Notes: generated by a model from the letters alone, not told the origin. A stretch of 63,158 nucleotides of DNA from Salinivenus lutea (GCA_002894685.1 NCRC01000020.1:1-63158); one strand, 5' to 3'. Shown: positions 29,039-36,938, counted from the first letter of the stretch. Numbers and translations: made by a program.

Positions 29039-30589
29039 CTAGGGCGACGAAGGAGTTTTGGAGCGGTAGGCCTCCGACAAAGAGGCACTCATCGCGCGGC
29101 GGTCGACGGTGCCCTTGGACTGCGTCTGCCAGGCCTCCGGGGCCACCGTGGTGTGCCAGACGAGGCGGCTGCCAAGCGAGCCGAGGGTGGCTCGGAGGGC
29201 GTCCAGGTCGGGCACCTCGGCGGTGGGCGACTGGGGACAGAGGGCGACCGCTACGTTGTCGCCGTCGGGGGTGAAGAGCAGCGCATCGCGAAGGGTGGCG
29301 TACGTCGTCTTGAGGGTCGACTCCAGGACGCCGGCCGGGACGAAGCGGCCGTTGGAGAGTTTGAAGGACGCGTCCTTCCGCCCCCGAAAGACAAGGCCGT
29401 CGTCACCGCGCTCCACCAGATCTCCCGTATGGACCGTGCGGGTCGGGTCGAGGCGTTCGAGGCGGCCGTCGCGCCAGTAGCCCACGCAGGCATTCGGGCC
29501 GTCAAACAGCAGTTCTCCGTCGTCCGCAATTGTGACGTTGCAGCCGACCGGGCGTCCCAGGTAGTGGGGGCCCCACTCGCCGCGCGCCCCAAGGGCAATG
29601 CCGGGCGAGGCTTCCGTTTGTCCGTACCCGGCCCGCAGGGAGGTGTCGGCGAGGGTGGTGGCGAGGGGGGCAGATACCGGCGCGCCGCCCACAATCCCGC
29701 CCTGCAGGTCGCGCACGAGGGCCCGGCCCGCCGAGTGGTCGAGCAGGCGCTGGATGGTGAGGGGGACGGCCGACAGATGCGTGGTGCCCCAGGCGTCCCG
29801 CAGGGACACCAGTCCGTCAGGGTTGCGTCCCCCGTCGGGGTCCCGGATCAGTTCGGCGTCCGCCAGAAGGGCGGGCAGGAGGTCGAGGACCAGCCCGAAG
29901 GCGTGGGTCCAGGGAAGAACGGAGAGCACCCGGGCGTTGCGGAGCGCGAGGTGCGGCAGGTGACTGGCCAGTACGGAGAGCACGTTGCGGTCCGAGAGGG
30001 CGACCCAGCGCCCGTGGTGGGTGCCGGAGGTCCGGAGGAGGAAGCGGACGTCGGGGGTCGGCTCTTCTCGGGGGGACCGCAGGGCCTCGGGGGTGGAGCG
30101 CGGACCGGCGAACTCGTCGGAGGCCCAGGCGTGGGGCCCGCCGTCGGGCGTCACCGCGGCGCGGGCGTCGAGCGGAGAGAGAAGAGACTCGGCGTCCGTG
30201 TCCGGCGGGGCGAACGCCACCGTGAGCTGCTCCCAGAGCGCGGCGACGAGGACCTGAACGAAGGCTGTGGAGGGCGGAAGGCTAAGGACGAGCCGGTCGC
30301 CCGGCTGCAGGTCGTGTGCGCGGAACGTATCGACCCAGAGGCGGGAGCCCGTCCAGAGGGAGGCGGCCGGGGTGATGGTGTCGTCCGCGATGAGGGCCGG
30401 GAGCGGCTCGTCGCAGAGGCGGTCGTGGAGCAGGTCGTGCCAGGGGTTGGGCGAGGCGGGGGCCGGTGTGGACGTGGGCGGGGGGCACTGATCCAGGGCC
30501 GCTCGGACGGCCGCCACGGCGTCGGGGGCATCCGACGTCTGGGGAAGGCCGGTCGACTCCGACGAGTCCGAGGTGCCGTTCATCCGCAT
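29039..30589 (-). CDS. pcl: p-Coumarate:CoA ligase-like adenylate-forming enzyme
   Basis: AMP-binding enzyme of 516 residues that would activate p-coumarate to its CoA thioester for attachment to PYP. Adenylation motifs are visible: RAGYGQTEASPG (A5), VHTGDLVERGDDGLVFRGRKD (A7-A8), FKLSNGRFVPAGVLES, and a late lysine in QSKGTVDRR (A10). The P-loop, normally TSGTTGxPKG, is degenerate: TSGTHHGRWVALS, lacking the Pro-Lys-Gly. Function is inferred mainly from position between PYP and the ammonia-lyase, a known gene partnership. Start ATG is 30589 or 30583. The gap to PYP is 60 bp and carries AGTTATCAC at 30604-30612. Confidence 0.82.
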   Translation of the reverse strand: MRMNGTSDSSESTGLPQTSDAPDAVAAVRAALDQCPPPTSTPAPASPNPWHDLLHDRLCDEPLPALIADDTITPAASLWTGSRLWVDTFRAHDLQPGDRLVLSLPPSTAFVQVLVAALWEQLTVAFAPPDTDAESLLSPLDARAAVTPDGGPHAWASDEFAGPRSTPEALRSPREEPTPDVRFLLRTSGTHHGRWVALSDRNVLSVLASHLPHLALRNARVLSVLPWTHAFGLVLDLLPALLADAELIRDPDGGRNPDGLVSLRDAWGTTHLSAVPLTIQRLLDHSAGRALVRDLQGGIVGGAPVSAPLATTLADTSLRAGYGQTEASPGIALGARGEWGPHYLGRPVGCNVTIADDGELLFDGPNACVGYWRDGRLERLDPTRTVHTGDLVERGDDGLVFRGRKDASFKLSNGRFVPAGVLESTLKTTYATLRDALLFTPDGDNVAVALCPQSPTAEVPDLDALRATLGSLGSRLVWHTTVAPEAWQTQSKGTVDRRAMSASLSEAYRSKTPSSP

Positions 30590-30649
30590 TGAGAAAAAAG
30601 GAGAGTTATCACACAGAAAAAAGCACCGTGCGCGAGCGACGCCGACACG

Positions 30650-31120
30650 TTAATACTTCTGGACCAGAATCCAATTGTTGCCCGCCTCGTCGCGATACAG
30701 GTGCACGTCCACGAGCGTCGGTCGCATCTTGTAGGTGTACGTGTAGCTGAACACCTCGTCGAGGTCGCCCCGCCGCACCCCTCGCTTAAAGCGTCCCCAA
30801 AACAGGCGGTTGTTCGTACACGGGGCCACCTGCGTGAAGAAGTTGCGGTCGATGGCCTCCTCCGGGGGGACGCCGCTCAGCTTGGACTCATAGTCGTTGA
30901 AAAACTGCACGACCCCGTCGTCATCAATCCGAATGATGCCAAACGACACGGCATTGAGTTCCTCTTCGGGGACGTGCCGGAGCTTCTCGCCGAGAGCGTC
31001 GTCCTCAAACTGCAGATCGTCCGCGGAAAGGCCATCTGCGGGCTCCTCAGACGACTCCGCCGGATCCGAGTCGAGGACCGAGGCGTCGTCGGGCGTATGC
31101 TGTGCGTCGTTCTCAGACAC
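30650..31120 (-). CDS. pyp: Photoactive yellow protein (blue-light photoreceptor)
   Basis: PAS-fold photoreceptor that binds p-coumarate as a thioester on a Cys. The sequence from NAVSFGIIRIDDDG to the end WILVQKY follows Halorhodospira PYP closely, with NFFTQVAPCT containing chromophore Cys101 (Cys69 in Halorhodospira numbering). Glu78 matches Glu46, which hydrogen-bonds the chromophore, while Tyr42 is Phe74, Thr50 is Ser82 and Arg52 is Val84. A GTG at 31120 is the only plausible start; it gives 156 residues with an acidic, halophile-type N-terminal extension of about 32. The longer open frame upstream overlaps the previous gene and is not coding. It is the second gene of the operon. Confidence 0.93.
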   Translation of the reverse strand: MSENDAQHTPDDASVLDSDPAESSEEPADGLSADDLQFEDDALGEKLRHVPEEELNAVSFGIIRIDDDGVVQFFNDYESKLSGVPPEEAIDRNFFTQVAPCTNNRLFWGRFKRGVRRGDLDEVFSYTYTYKMRPTLVDVHLYRDEAGNNWILVQKY

Positions 31121-31167
31121 AGGGTCGGGGGAATGAGTGAGGGGGAAGCGTGAAAGACGGCGATCCA

Positions 31168-32202
31168 CTACGTCGGCCGAAACAGAATCCAGTCGCCGGA
31201 CGCATCCTGGGGGCGGTACAGTTGAACGAGCAGGGTCGTGGTGGTGTCCGCTCCCGCGTAGGTGTACAGAAAGCAGGTGTTGGCGGGGGTGTCGTCCTGG
31301 GGGAAGCGGCGGAACAGAGCGGTATCGGACCCGGGCGCGGCGCGGTCGTCGAATGGGCGGCCGGCCAGGGCGTCGGCACGATCGGCCGAGAAGCCGGGCC
31401 ACTGAAGGGCCGCGCGGTTGGCGCGTTGAATGATGCCGTCGTCGTCCACACGGAGGGCGCCCGCCGGTACGGCATCGAGGGCGTCGTCGTCCATGTCGTC
31501 GAGCCGGTGGAGCGTGTGGGGAGGGAGCAGCGGGTCGTCCACCGTGTGACGACGGCGCTCGGCGTACAGATCCACCAGTTGGTCCTCCATACGGTCGATC
31601 AGCTCGAGCGTACGGTCGAGGTCGTCGATCCCGTGCGCGGCCAGCTGTTCTCGGTCGGCAGACAGCGCATCGAGCTGTTCGGAAAGGCGGCGGACCATCG
31701 CAAGAACGGCGTCGGGGTCCGAGGCGTCCAGCTCCGCCTGCGTCCGCTCAGATTGGGAATTAGAACCGTCGAGGAAGGCGTCCGGGGACGGGGGGGCGTC
31801 GGCGTCTCGTTCGGCGTACAGCACATCCAGTTGGTCGGTCAGGCCTTCCACCATCTCTACGACGGCGTCGGGCGAGCGTACGCCGAGGGCCCGCTGCAGC
31901 TTGTCCTCGCGGGCCAGGAGGAACTGAAGCTGCTCGTACGTGTCCTGGTCGTGTTCGTCCTCCGCGGCGGCCCGGGCGGTGGAGGCTTTTTCGGTGTAGA
32001 GGTCGTCCAGCTGGGCCTCCATGCTCTCCATCGCCTGCAGGGCGTCCTCAAAGCGACTGAAGTTAGAGTGCGAGAGTGCGGTCTGCAGGGTTCGCATCCG
32101 GGGCACCACCGCCTGCGGCTCCGACACCGACAGGAGGTCCATGAGGTCCTCCCACTGGTCCTGGTACCAGGAGTCGTCGGGCCGGTCGGGGGACTCAGTC
32201 AT
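31168..32202 (-). CDS. Coiled-coil protein with chromophore-less PYP-like PAS domain
   Basis: A 344-residue acidic protein. Residues 1-220 are helical and contain four copies of a 20-residue unit of the form D-A-x-x-x-M-x-x-x-x-x-QLDxLYAE(R/K) (Gln at 64, 124, 176, 208). Residues 232-344 align along their length with the PYP encoded next: DALDAVPAGALRVDDDGIIQ against NAVSFGIIRIDDDG, FLYTYAG against FSYTYTY, and a WIL ending. The chromophore Cys is Gly291 (AAPG), and the Tyr42 and Glu46 positions are both Ala, so it should not bind coumarate. It is the first gene of the operon, 47 bp before PYP. A signalling partner of PYP is my inference. Confidence 0.75.
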   Translation of the reverse strand: MTESPDRPDDSWYQDQWEDLMDLLSVSEPQAVVPRMRTLQTALSHSNFSRFEDALQAMESMEAQLDDLYTEKASTARAAAEDEHDQDTYEQLQFLLAREDKLQRALGVRSPDAVVEMVEGLTDQLDVLYAERDADAPPSPDAFLDGSNSQSERTQAELDASDPDAVLAMVRRLSEQLDALSADREQLAAHGIDDLDRTLELIDRMEDQLVDLYAERRRHTVDDPLLPPHTLHRLDDMDDDALDAVPAGALRVDDDGIIQRANRAALQWPGFSADRADALAGRPFDDRAAPGSDTALFRRFPQDDTPANTCFLYTYAGADTTTTLLVQLYRPQDASGDWILFRPT

Positions 32203-32248
32203 CGCAGGGAGAGGGGGGGTGGGAACCCTCACGTTGGATTGAGCAGAC

Positions 32249-32257
32249 AGTTATCAC
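32249..32257 (-). promoter_or_regulatory. AGTTATCAC motif before the PYP operon
   Basis: The 9-mer AGTTATCAC occurs here, about 47 bp upstream of the first gene of the operon, and again at 30604-30612 just upstream of pcl. Extended to GTTATCACTC it equals one arm of the groES CIRCE-like repeat, but the second arm is missing here. Promoter element or half operator; weak evidence. Confidence 0.25.
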
Positions 32258-32280
32258 TCCGTGAAATCAGCGAGCCCGGA

Positions 32281-32318
32281 CAACCGTTCCTGCTCAGCGA
32301 CCGAATTCCGCAACCGTT
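32281..32318. promoter_or_regulatory. Direct repeats CAACCGTT upstream of the PYP operon
   Basis: CAACCGTT occurs at 32281-32288 and 32311-32318, exactly 30 bp apart (about three helical turns) and about 80-115 bp before the first gene of the PYP operon. The spacing suits binding of a regulator to one face of the DNA. Confidence 0.35.
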
Positions 32319-32335
32319 ACACCGGACGTGCGGCG

Positions 32336-33748
32336 CTAGGCCGGGGTGTCGAGCGACTTGAGCAGGTCCTGGAGCTCGTCCTTGAAGCGATCGGCGAGGG
32401 CCTGCGCGTCGGCGTCGGTGGGCGCCTCGGTGTAGACGCGGAGGATGGGCTCGGTGTTGGAGGGGCGCACGTGAACCCAGGAGTCGGAAAAGCTAATCTT
32501 GAGTCCGTCGATGGTGGAGGTGTCCGCGTCCGCGTACTGCTCGGCCAGTGCAGTTAGCAGGCGGTCCGGCGACTGGTCGGGGAGGGGCAGCTGGTCCTTT
32601 GCCATCGCGTACTGCGGGAGGTCGGCGTGCAGGGCGCTGAGGGGGCGTCCCGTTTCGGCGAGGTGCTGGAGGAGGAGGGCGGTGCCCACGAGGGCGTCGC
32701 GGCCGTAGTGGAGGTCGGGCAGAATAACGCCGCCGTTGCCCTCGCCCCCCAGCACGGCGTCGACCGCCTTCATGCGCTGGACCACATTGATCTCGCCGAC
32801 GGCGGAGCGGTGGACGGGTTGGCCGTGGCGGGCCGCGACGTCGTCGATGGCGCGGGAGGAGGATAGATTGGTAACGAACGGGCCGGATCGGTGGCCCCAC
32901 ACGAAGTCGGCCGCCAGCACCTGTGTGAGTTCCTCGAGAATGAAGGTTCCCTCGTCGTCCACCAGGGCGAGGCGGTCGGCATCGGGGTCCACCGCCAGCC
33001 CCAGGTCGGCCCCCACCTCGGGCACGGTGGCGGCGAGTTCCGTGAGGTGGGCGGGGCGGGGCTCGGCCGGGTGGGCAAAGCGGCCGGTCGGTTCGCAGTT
33101 CAGGCAATGGATGTTCTCCTCGGCCACGCCCAGGCGATGGAGGAGGCGCGGCAGGGCCTCCCCGCCGACCGAGTTGACCCCGTCCACGGCGACCGTGAAG
33201 TTCTGACGGGCAATCCGGTGCGGGTCAATCAGGTCGAGCCCCAGGATGGCGTCGATGTGGGGGCCGATGACGCTTTTCGTCGCGTACGTTCCCATCTCGT
33301 CGTGACGGACCGGCGCGGCGGTGCCGGCCTCGGCCCGGTCGATCACCGCCTGTCCCTGCTCCGGCGTCAGGAATTCGCCCGACTCGTTGAGCAGCTTCAG
33401 GGCGTTCCACTCCTCCGGGTTGTGGGAGGCCGAGAGCACGATTCCCCCGATGGCCTTCTCGAACAGAATTCCCATCTCGACGGTGGGCGTCGGCGCTGGG
33501 CCCACGTCGATTACGTCGCACCCCATGCCGCGCAGCGTGCCCGTCACGATCTGGGCGCAGGCGTCGCCCGTGGTCCGTGCGTCCCGCCCAACAACGACGA
33601 CGGGCCGCCGCCCCAGGGCCTGGGCGCGCTCGCGGCACCACGTGCCGTAGGCGCCGGCGTACCGCACCAACACTGAGGGGTCGAGGCCGTCCCCTACGAT
33701 GCCACGGATGCCGGAGATGGAGGCGATGAGCGTACCGGAGGAAGACAT
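32336..33748 (-). CDS. Phosphohexomutase, phosphoglucosamine/phosphomannomutase type
   Basis: Alpha-D-phosphohexomutase of 470 residues. It begins TLIASISGIRGIVGDGLDPSVL, as GlmM-like enzymes do. The phosphoserine loop is LSASHNPEEWNALKLL, the metal loop DPDADRLALVDDEG, the sugar loop GGEGNGGVI and the phosphate loop RPSNTEPILRVYTEAP. The EGNGG sugar loop resembles the archaeal/bacterial phosphoglucosamine or phosphomannomutase branch and differs from the GEESGG of the paralogue at 7.0-8.4 kb, so the two probably act on different sugars. ATG 33748 is used; the longer reading adds a basic, non-conserved stretch. Confidence 0.87.
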   Translation of the reverse strand: MSSSGTLIASISGIRGIVGDGLDPSVLVRYAGAYGTWCRERAQALGRRPVVVVGRDARTTGDACAQIVTGTLRGMGCDVIDVGPAPTPTVEMGILFEKAIGGIVLSASHNPEEWNALKLLNESGEFLTPEQGQAVIDRAEAGTAAPVRHDEMGTYATKSVIGPHIDAILGLDLIDPHRIARQNFTVAVDGVNSVGGEALPRLLHRLGVAEENIHCLNCEPTGRFAHPAEPRPAHLTELAATVPEVGADLGLAVDPDADRLALVDDEGTFILEELTQVLAADFVWGHRSGPFVTNLSSSRAIDDVAARHGQPVHRSAVGEINVVQRMKAVDAVLGGEGNGGVILPDLHYGRDALVGTALLLQHLAETGRPLSALHADLPQYAMAKDQLPLPDQSPDRLLTALAEQYADADTSTIDGLKISFSDSWVHVRPSNTEPILRVYTEAPTDADAQALADRFKDELQDLLKSLDTPA

Positions 33749-33919
33749 GGACGCAGGCTGTTCGGGAAAAAGTCGAAAAGGCCCGGAGTGACGGGACGTC
33801 GCAGGGTAGCGAAGGGCTCCCAGATGGTTCCGTTCGCGCCCTCTTAATGGAACCGGGAAGGCCCCCTGCCGTGCCAAAAATCAGGAGAAAATACAGTCCT
33901 CACTCTCCCCCTGCGGCGC

Positions 33920-34906
33920 ATGGCGTTTCCCAACGAAGCACATTCGACGACCGAGCGGCGATGGCGTCGTCGCTTTTCCGGACTTACGGTGTTCACCACC
34001 GTTCTGCTCATCTGCTGGGGCGGGGTTGTGACCAGCATCGGGGCCGGCATGGCGTTTCCGGACTGGCCCACCTCGCTCGGGTCGTACAACCTCATCAACC
34101 CGGTCGATGAGTGGTGGGCCGTGCCCGCGTACCTGGCCGAGCACGGGCACCGGCTTATTGCCAGCCTGGTGGGGATGATGACGGTGGTGCTGGCCGGGTG
34201 GACCTGGTGGGCCGACCCGCGCCGGTGGATGCGATGGCTCGGCGTCGGCGCGGTCGTCCTGGTTATCGCACAGGGCATCCTGGGCGGACTGCGTGTGCTG
34301 TGGGTGTCGATTGACCTGGCGACGGTGCATGCCTGCGTGGCGCAACTGTTTTTCGCTATCCTTGTGGCAATGACCCTGTTTACGACCGACACGTGGCAGC
34401 AGGGGCGTGGCGTCCTTGCGGACACGGACAAGGCGCGCCGGCTGCGCTGGGTCACCTACGCCACGACGGCGACGGTGTACATCCAGATCGTGCTCGGGGC
34501 CTTGCTCCGGCATGCGGGCGGAGGAATCTCGGGCGGGTTTACGGCCGTCCACGTGACGGGGGCGTTCGTGGTGGTCGGGCTGGTGATGGCTGCGTTTGTG
34601 ATGGCGGAAAAACACTTTGACGAGAATCCCGTGGTGCGCCGGGCGGCCTGGGGACTCCTCGGGACGATGGGGCTGCAGTTTGCCCTGGGGCTCGCGGCCC
34701 TCGTCGTGATGCTTTACGAGCAGGCCCAGCCGGGCCTGAGCCTCGCCCCGGTTCTGCTGACGGTGGGGCACCTGGTCGTCGGGGCGCTCCTGTTCGGAAT
34801 GTCGATCGTTACGACCCTGTTGGTGGCGCGCCCGCAGCTCGCAGAATCGTCTGACGGACGGGCTCGTTCGTTACCCTCCGAGCCTGTACTTGCGAACAGG
34901 TCGTAA
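33920..34906 (+). CDS. ctaA: Heme A synthase (COX15/CtaA family)
   Basis: Membrane enzyme that oxidises the C8 methyl of heme O to a formyl group, making heme A for aa3-type cytochrome oxidase. The 328-residue protein has about eight hydrophobic helices. Conserved heme-ligand histidines are visible in YLAEHGHRLIAS, TVHACVAQLFF, VHVTGAFVVVG and LTVGHLVVGALL. GGVVTSIGAGMAFPDWP is the typical first extracytoplasmic loop. It is followed after 48 bp by ctaB, its pathway partner, in one operon. Confidence 0.93.
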   Translation: MAFPNEAHSTTERRWRRRFSGLTVFTTVLLICWGGVVTSIGAGMAFPDWPTSLGSYNLINPVDEWWAVPAYLAEHGHRLIASLVGMMTVVLAGWTWWADPRRWMRWLGVGAVVLVIAQGILGGLRVLWVSIDLATVHACVAQLFFAILVAMTLFTTDTWQQGRGVLADTDKARRLRWVTYATTATVYIQIVLGALLRHAGGGISGGFTAVHVTGAFVVVGLVMAAFVMAEKHFDENPVVRRAAWGLLGTMGLQFALGLAALVVMLYEQAQPGLSLAPVLLTVGHLVVGALLFGMSIVTTLLVARPQLAESSDGRARSLPSEPVLANRS

Positions 34907-34954
34907 TTCCTCCGCTGCCCCTGCACGTGCTCCCACTCCGCACTCTCCTCCTCT

Positions 34955-35908
34955 ATGTCGAACGCTCCTGAACGCTCCTCATCGGACGCCCCGGCCGCGG
35001 TGTCGGTGGCGCGAGAGGCCGGGGGCGTTCGGTCGCCATCGCGATCCGTGACGGCGGTGCTCCGCGACTACCTGGAGATGGCCAAGCCGGAAATCTCGTC
35101 CGTCGTCACCCTGTCGGCTTTTGCGGGGTTTCTTGTGGGGTCGCCGGCGGGGCTGGACGGCTGGACCCTGTTCTGGACGATGGTCGGGGTGGCCCTCTGC
35201 GCGGGAGGGGTCGGCATGCTGAATCACGTGTTGGAGCGCCGATACGACGCACAGATGAAACGCACGACGTCGCGCCCGCTTCCGGCCGGTCGGGTGTCCC
35301 CGGGGCGGGCCCGCACGGTGGGCGTGCTCATGGTGTGCGCGTCGGTGGGGCTTCTGTGCCCCCTCGTGAACGTCCTGACGGCCGTCATCGCGGCGCTCAC
35401 GGCGGTGCTCTATCTGTTCGTGTATACGCCGCTGAAGCGGGTGACGAAGTGGAATACCCTGATTGGGACGGTGCCGGGCGCGCTCCCGGCCCTGGGAGGG
35501 TACACGGCGGCGACCGGATCGCTGGGCGCGGGCGGATGGGCTGTGTTCGGGGTGCTGGCCTGCTGGCAGATGCCCCACTTCCTGTCGCTGGCCTGGATGT
35601 ACCGGAAGGACTATGCCCGCGGCGACTACGCGATGCTTCCGGTGGTGGAGCCGGAAGGGGACTCGACGGCGCGGCAGATGGTCGGCTTCTGCGTGCTTCT
35701 CCTTCCGCTGAGTGTGGTTCCGACACTGGTGGGGGCCGCGGGGTGGCTCTACGGCCTTGGGGTGCTGCCGATCGGGCTCTGGTTCCTGTGGACGACGCTC
35801 GTGTTCTACGGAGAGCGGACCGGCCGAAACGCCCGCCGCGTACTGAAGGCCTCGGTCCTCTACGTGCCGGCCCTCACGGTGCTTCTGCTGGCCGACTGGT
35901 GGATCTGA
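34955..35908 (+). CDS. ctaB: Heme O synthase (protoheme IX farnesyltransferase)
   Basis: UbiA-family prenyltransferase that adds farnesyl to protoheme to make heme O. The key motif LNHVLERRYDAQMKRTTSRPLPAG carries the Asn, Asp and Arg-Pro pattern of the prenyl-binding loop, and a second acidic loop is at WMYRKDYARGDYAMLPV. About eight or nine hydrophobic helices follow a 30-residue polar N-terminus, and the protein ends LLLADWWI. It supplies heme O to the heme A synthase encoded just upstream. Cytochrome oxidase subunit genes are not in the window. Confidence 0.95.
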   Translation: MSNAPERSSSDAPAAVSVAREAGGVRSPSRSVTAVLRDYLEMAKPEISSVVTLSAFAGFLVGSPAGLDGWTLFWTMVGVALCAGGVGMLNHVLERRYDAQMKRTTSRPLPAGRVSPGRARTVGVLMVCASVGLLCPLVNVLTAVIAALTAVLYLFVYTPLKRVTKWNTLIGTVPGALPALGGYTAATGSLGAGGWAVFGVLACWQMPHFLSLAWMYRKDYARGDYAMLPVVEPEGDSTARQMVGFCVLLLPLSVVPTLVGAAGWLYGLGVLPIGLWFLWTTLVFYGERTGRNARRVLKASVLYVPALTVLLLADWWI

Positions 35909-35966
35909 CTCGGGCGGAGGGGACGCCGCTCGCCTCTTTTGTTTCTCTAGACTCGATTGCCCGTTT

Positions 35967-36938
35967 ATGGCTGACCCCGCCGTCGACATTCAGGGGGTTA
36001 CGCATCAGTACGGAGAGCACACCGCACTCCGCGATGTGTCGCTGCGCGTGGAGGCCGGGCGGCTGTACGGCCTGCTCGGTCCCAATGGCAGTGGAAAGAC
36101 GACGCTCTTCCGGATTCTCTCGACCCTGATGCCCCCGACGGACGGCACGGCCCGTGTGTTTGGGACGGACACGACGTTGGATCCCGTGGCGGTGCGCCAG
36201 GCGCTCGGGGTGGTCTTTCAGGAGGCGGCGCTGGATGGGGCGCTCACGGTGCGCGAAAACCTTCGGTTCCAGGGGGCGCTTTATCGCCTGCGCGGCGCGG
36301 CCCTCCAGGACCGGATCGACGAGCTGTTGGCCCGGTTCGATGTGGCCGACCGGGCGGACGACCCGGTGGAGGAGCTGTCCGGTGGACTGCGTCGGCGGGT
36401 GGACCTGGCCCGCGGGCTGCTCCACCGGCCGCGCCTGCTGCTTCTTGATGAGCCGACGACGGGGCTGGACCCGGCGGCCCGCCGCTCGTTCTGGAGGGCG
36501 CTTCGTCGCCTCCAGGAGGCGGAGGGCACCACGCTCCTCATGGCCACCCACTTGATGGACGAGGCCGAGCGCTGCGACCGCGTCGGGATTCTGTCGGAGG
36601 GAGCCCTCGTGGCGGATGGGTCCCCGTCGGCCCTGAAGGGAGAACTCGGCGAAGAGACGCTGTGGCTGGATGCCGATGAGCCGCGCGCGCTCCGGGACCG
36701 CATTGAAGCGCAGTTCGGCGTATCGACCCGCCTCGTCGGAGCGCGTGTGCAGGTGGCACCGCCGGACCCCCCTGCGTTCCTGGCGTCGCTGTACGAGGCA
36801 TTTGGCGAGTACATTCAGAGTGCCACCATTCGCACCCCGACGCTGGAAGACGTGTTCATGGTCCATGCCGGCACGTCTCCGGAGGCGCCCCGAGGGCGGG
36901 TGCTCGCCCGCGGAGGCCAGACGGACGAGTCTTCCTGA
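35967..36938 (+). CDS. ABC-2 type transporter ATP-binding protein
   Basis: ATPase of the DrrA/NodI-like exporter group, 323 residues. Walker A is GPNGSGKTTLFRIL, the Q-loop GVVFQEAAL, the signature LSGGLRRRVDLARGLLH, Walker B LLLDEPTTGLDPAARRSFW and the switch MATHLMDEAERCD. A C-terminal extension of about 90 residues ends TLEDVFM, as is usual for this class. It forms a pair with the permease that follows after 70 bp. Position behind ctaA-ctaB suggests possible cotranscription, but the substrate cannot be told from sequence. Confidence 0.92.
   Translation: MADPAVDIQGVTHQYGEHTALRDVSLRVEAGRLYGLLGPNGSGKTTLFRILSTLMPPTDGTARVFGTDTTLDPVAVRQALGVVFQEAALDGALTVRENLRFQGALYRLRGAALQDRIDELLARFDVADRADDPVEELSGGLRRRVDLARGLLHRPRLLLLDEPTTGLDPAARRSFWRALRRLQEAEGTTLLMATHLMDEAERCDRVGILSEGALVADGSPSALKGELGEETLWLDADEPRALRDRIEAQFGVSTRLVGARVQVAPPDPPAFLASLYEAFGEYIQSATIRTPTLEDVFMVHAGTSPEAPRGRVLARGGQTDESS

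Noticed and set aside
28535-30592. 685-residue open frame opposite the ammonia-lyase and ligase genes
   Set aside because: Antisense shadow of two genes with clear catalytic motifs; Gly/Arg-rich with no recognisable fold.
31121-31402. N-terminal extension of the PYP frame
   Set aside because: It overlaps the end of the upstream coiled-coil gene in another frame, is Arg/Pro-rich and does not resemble PYP. The GTG at 31120 is a better start.
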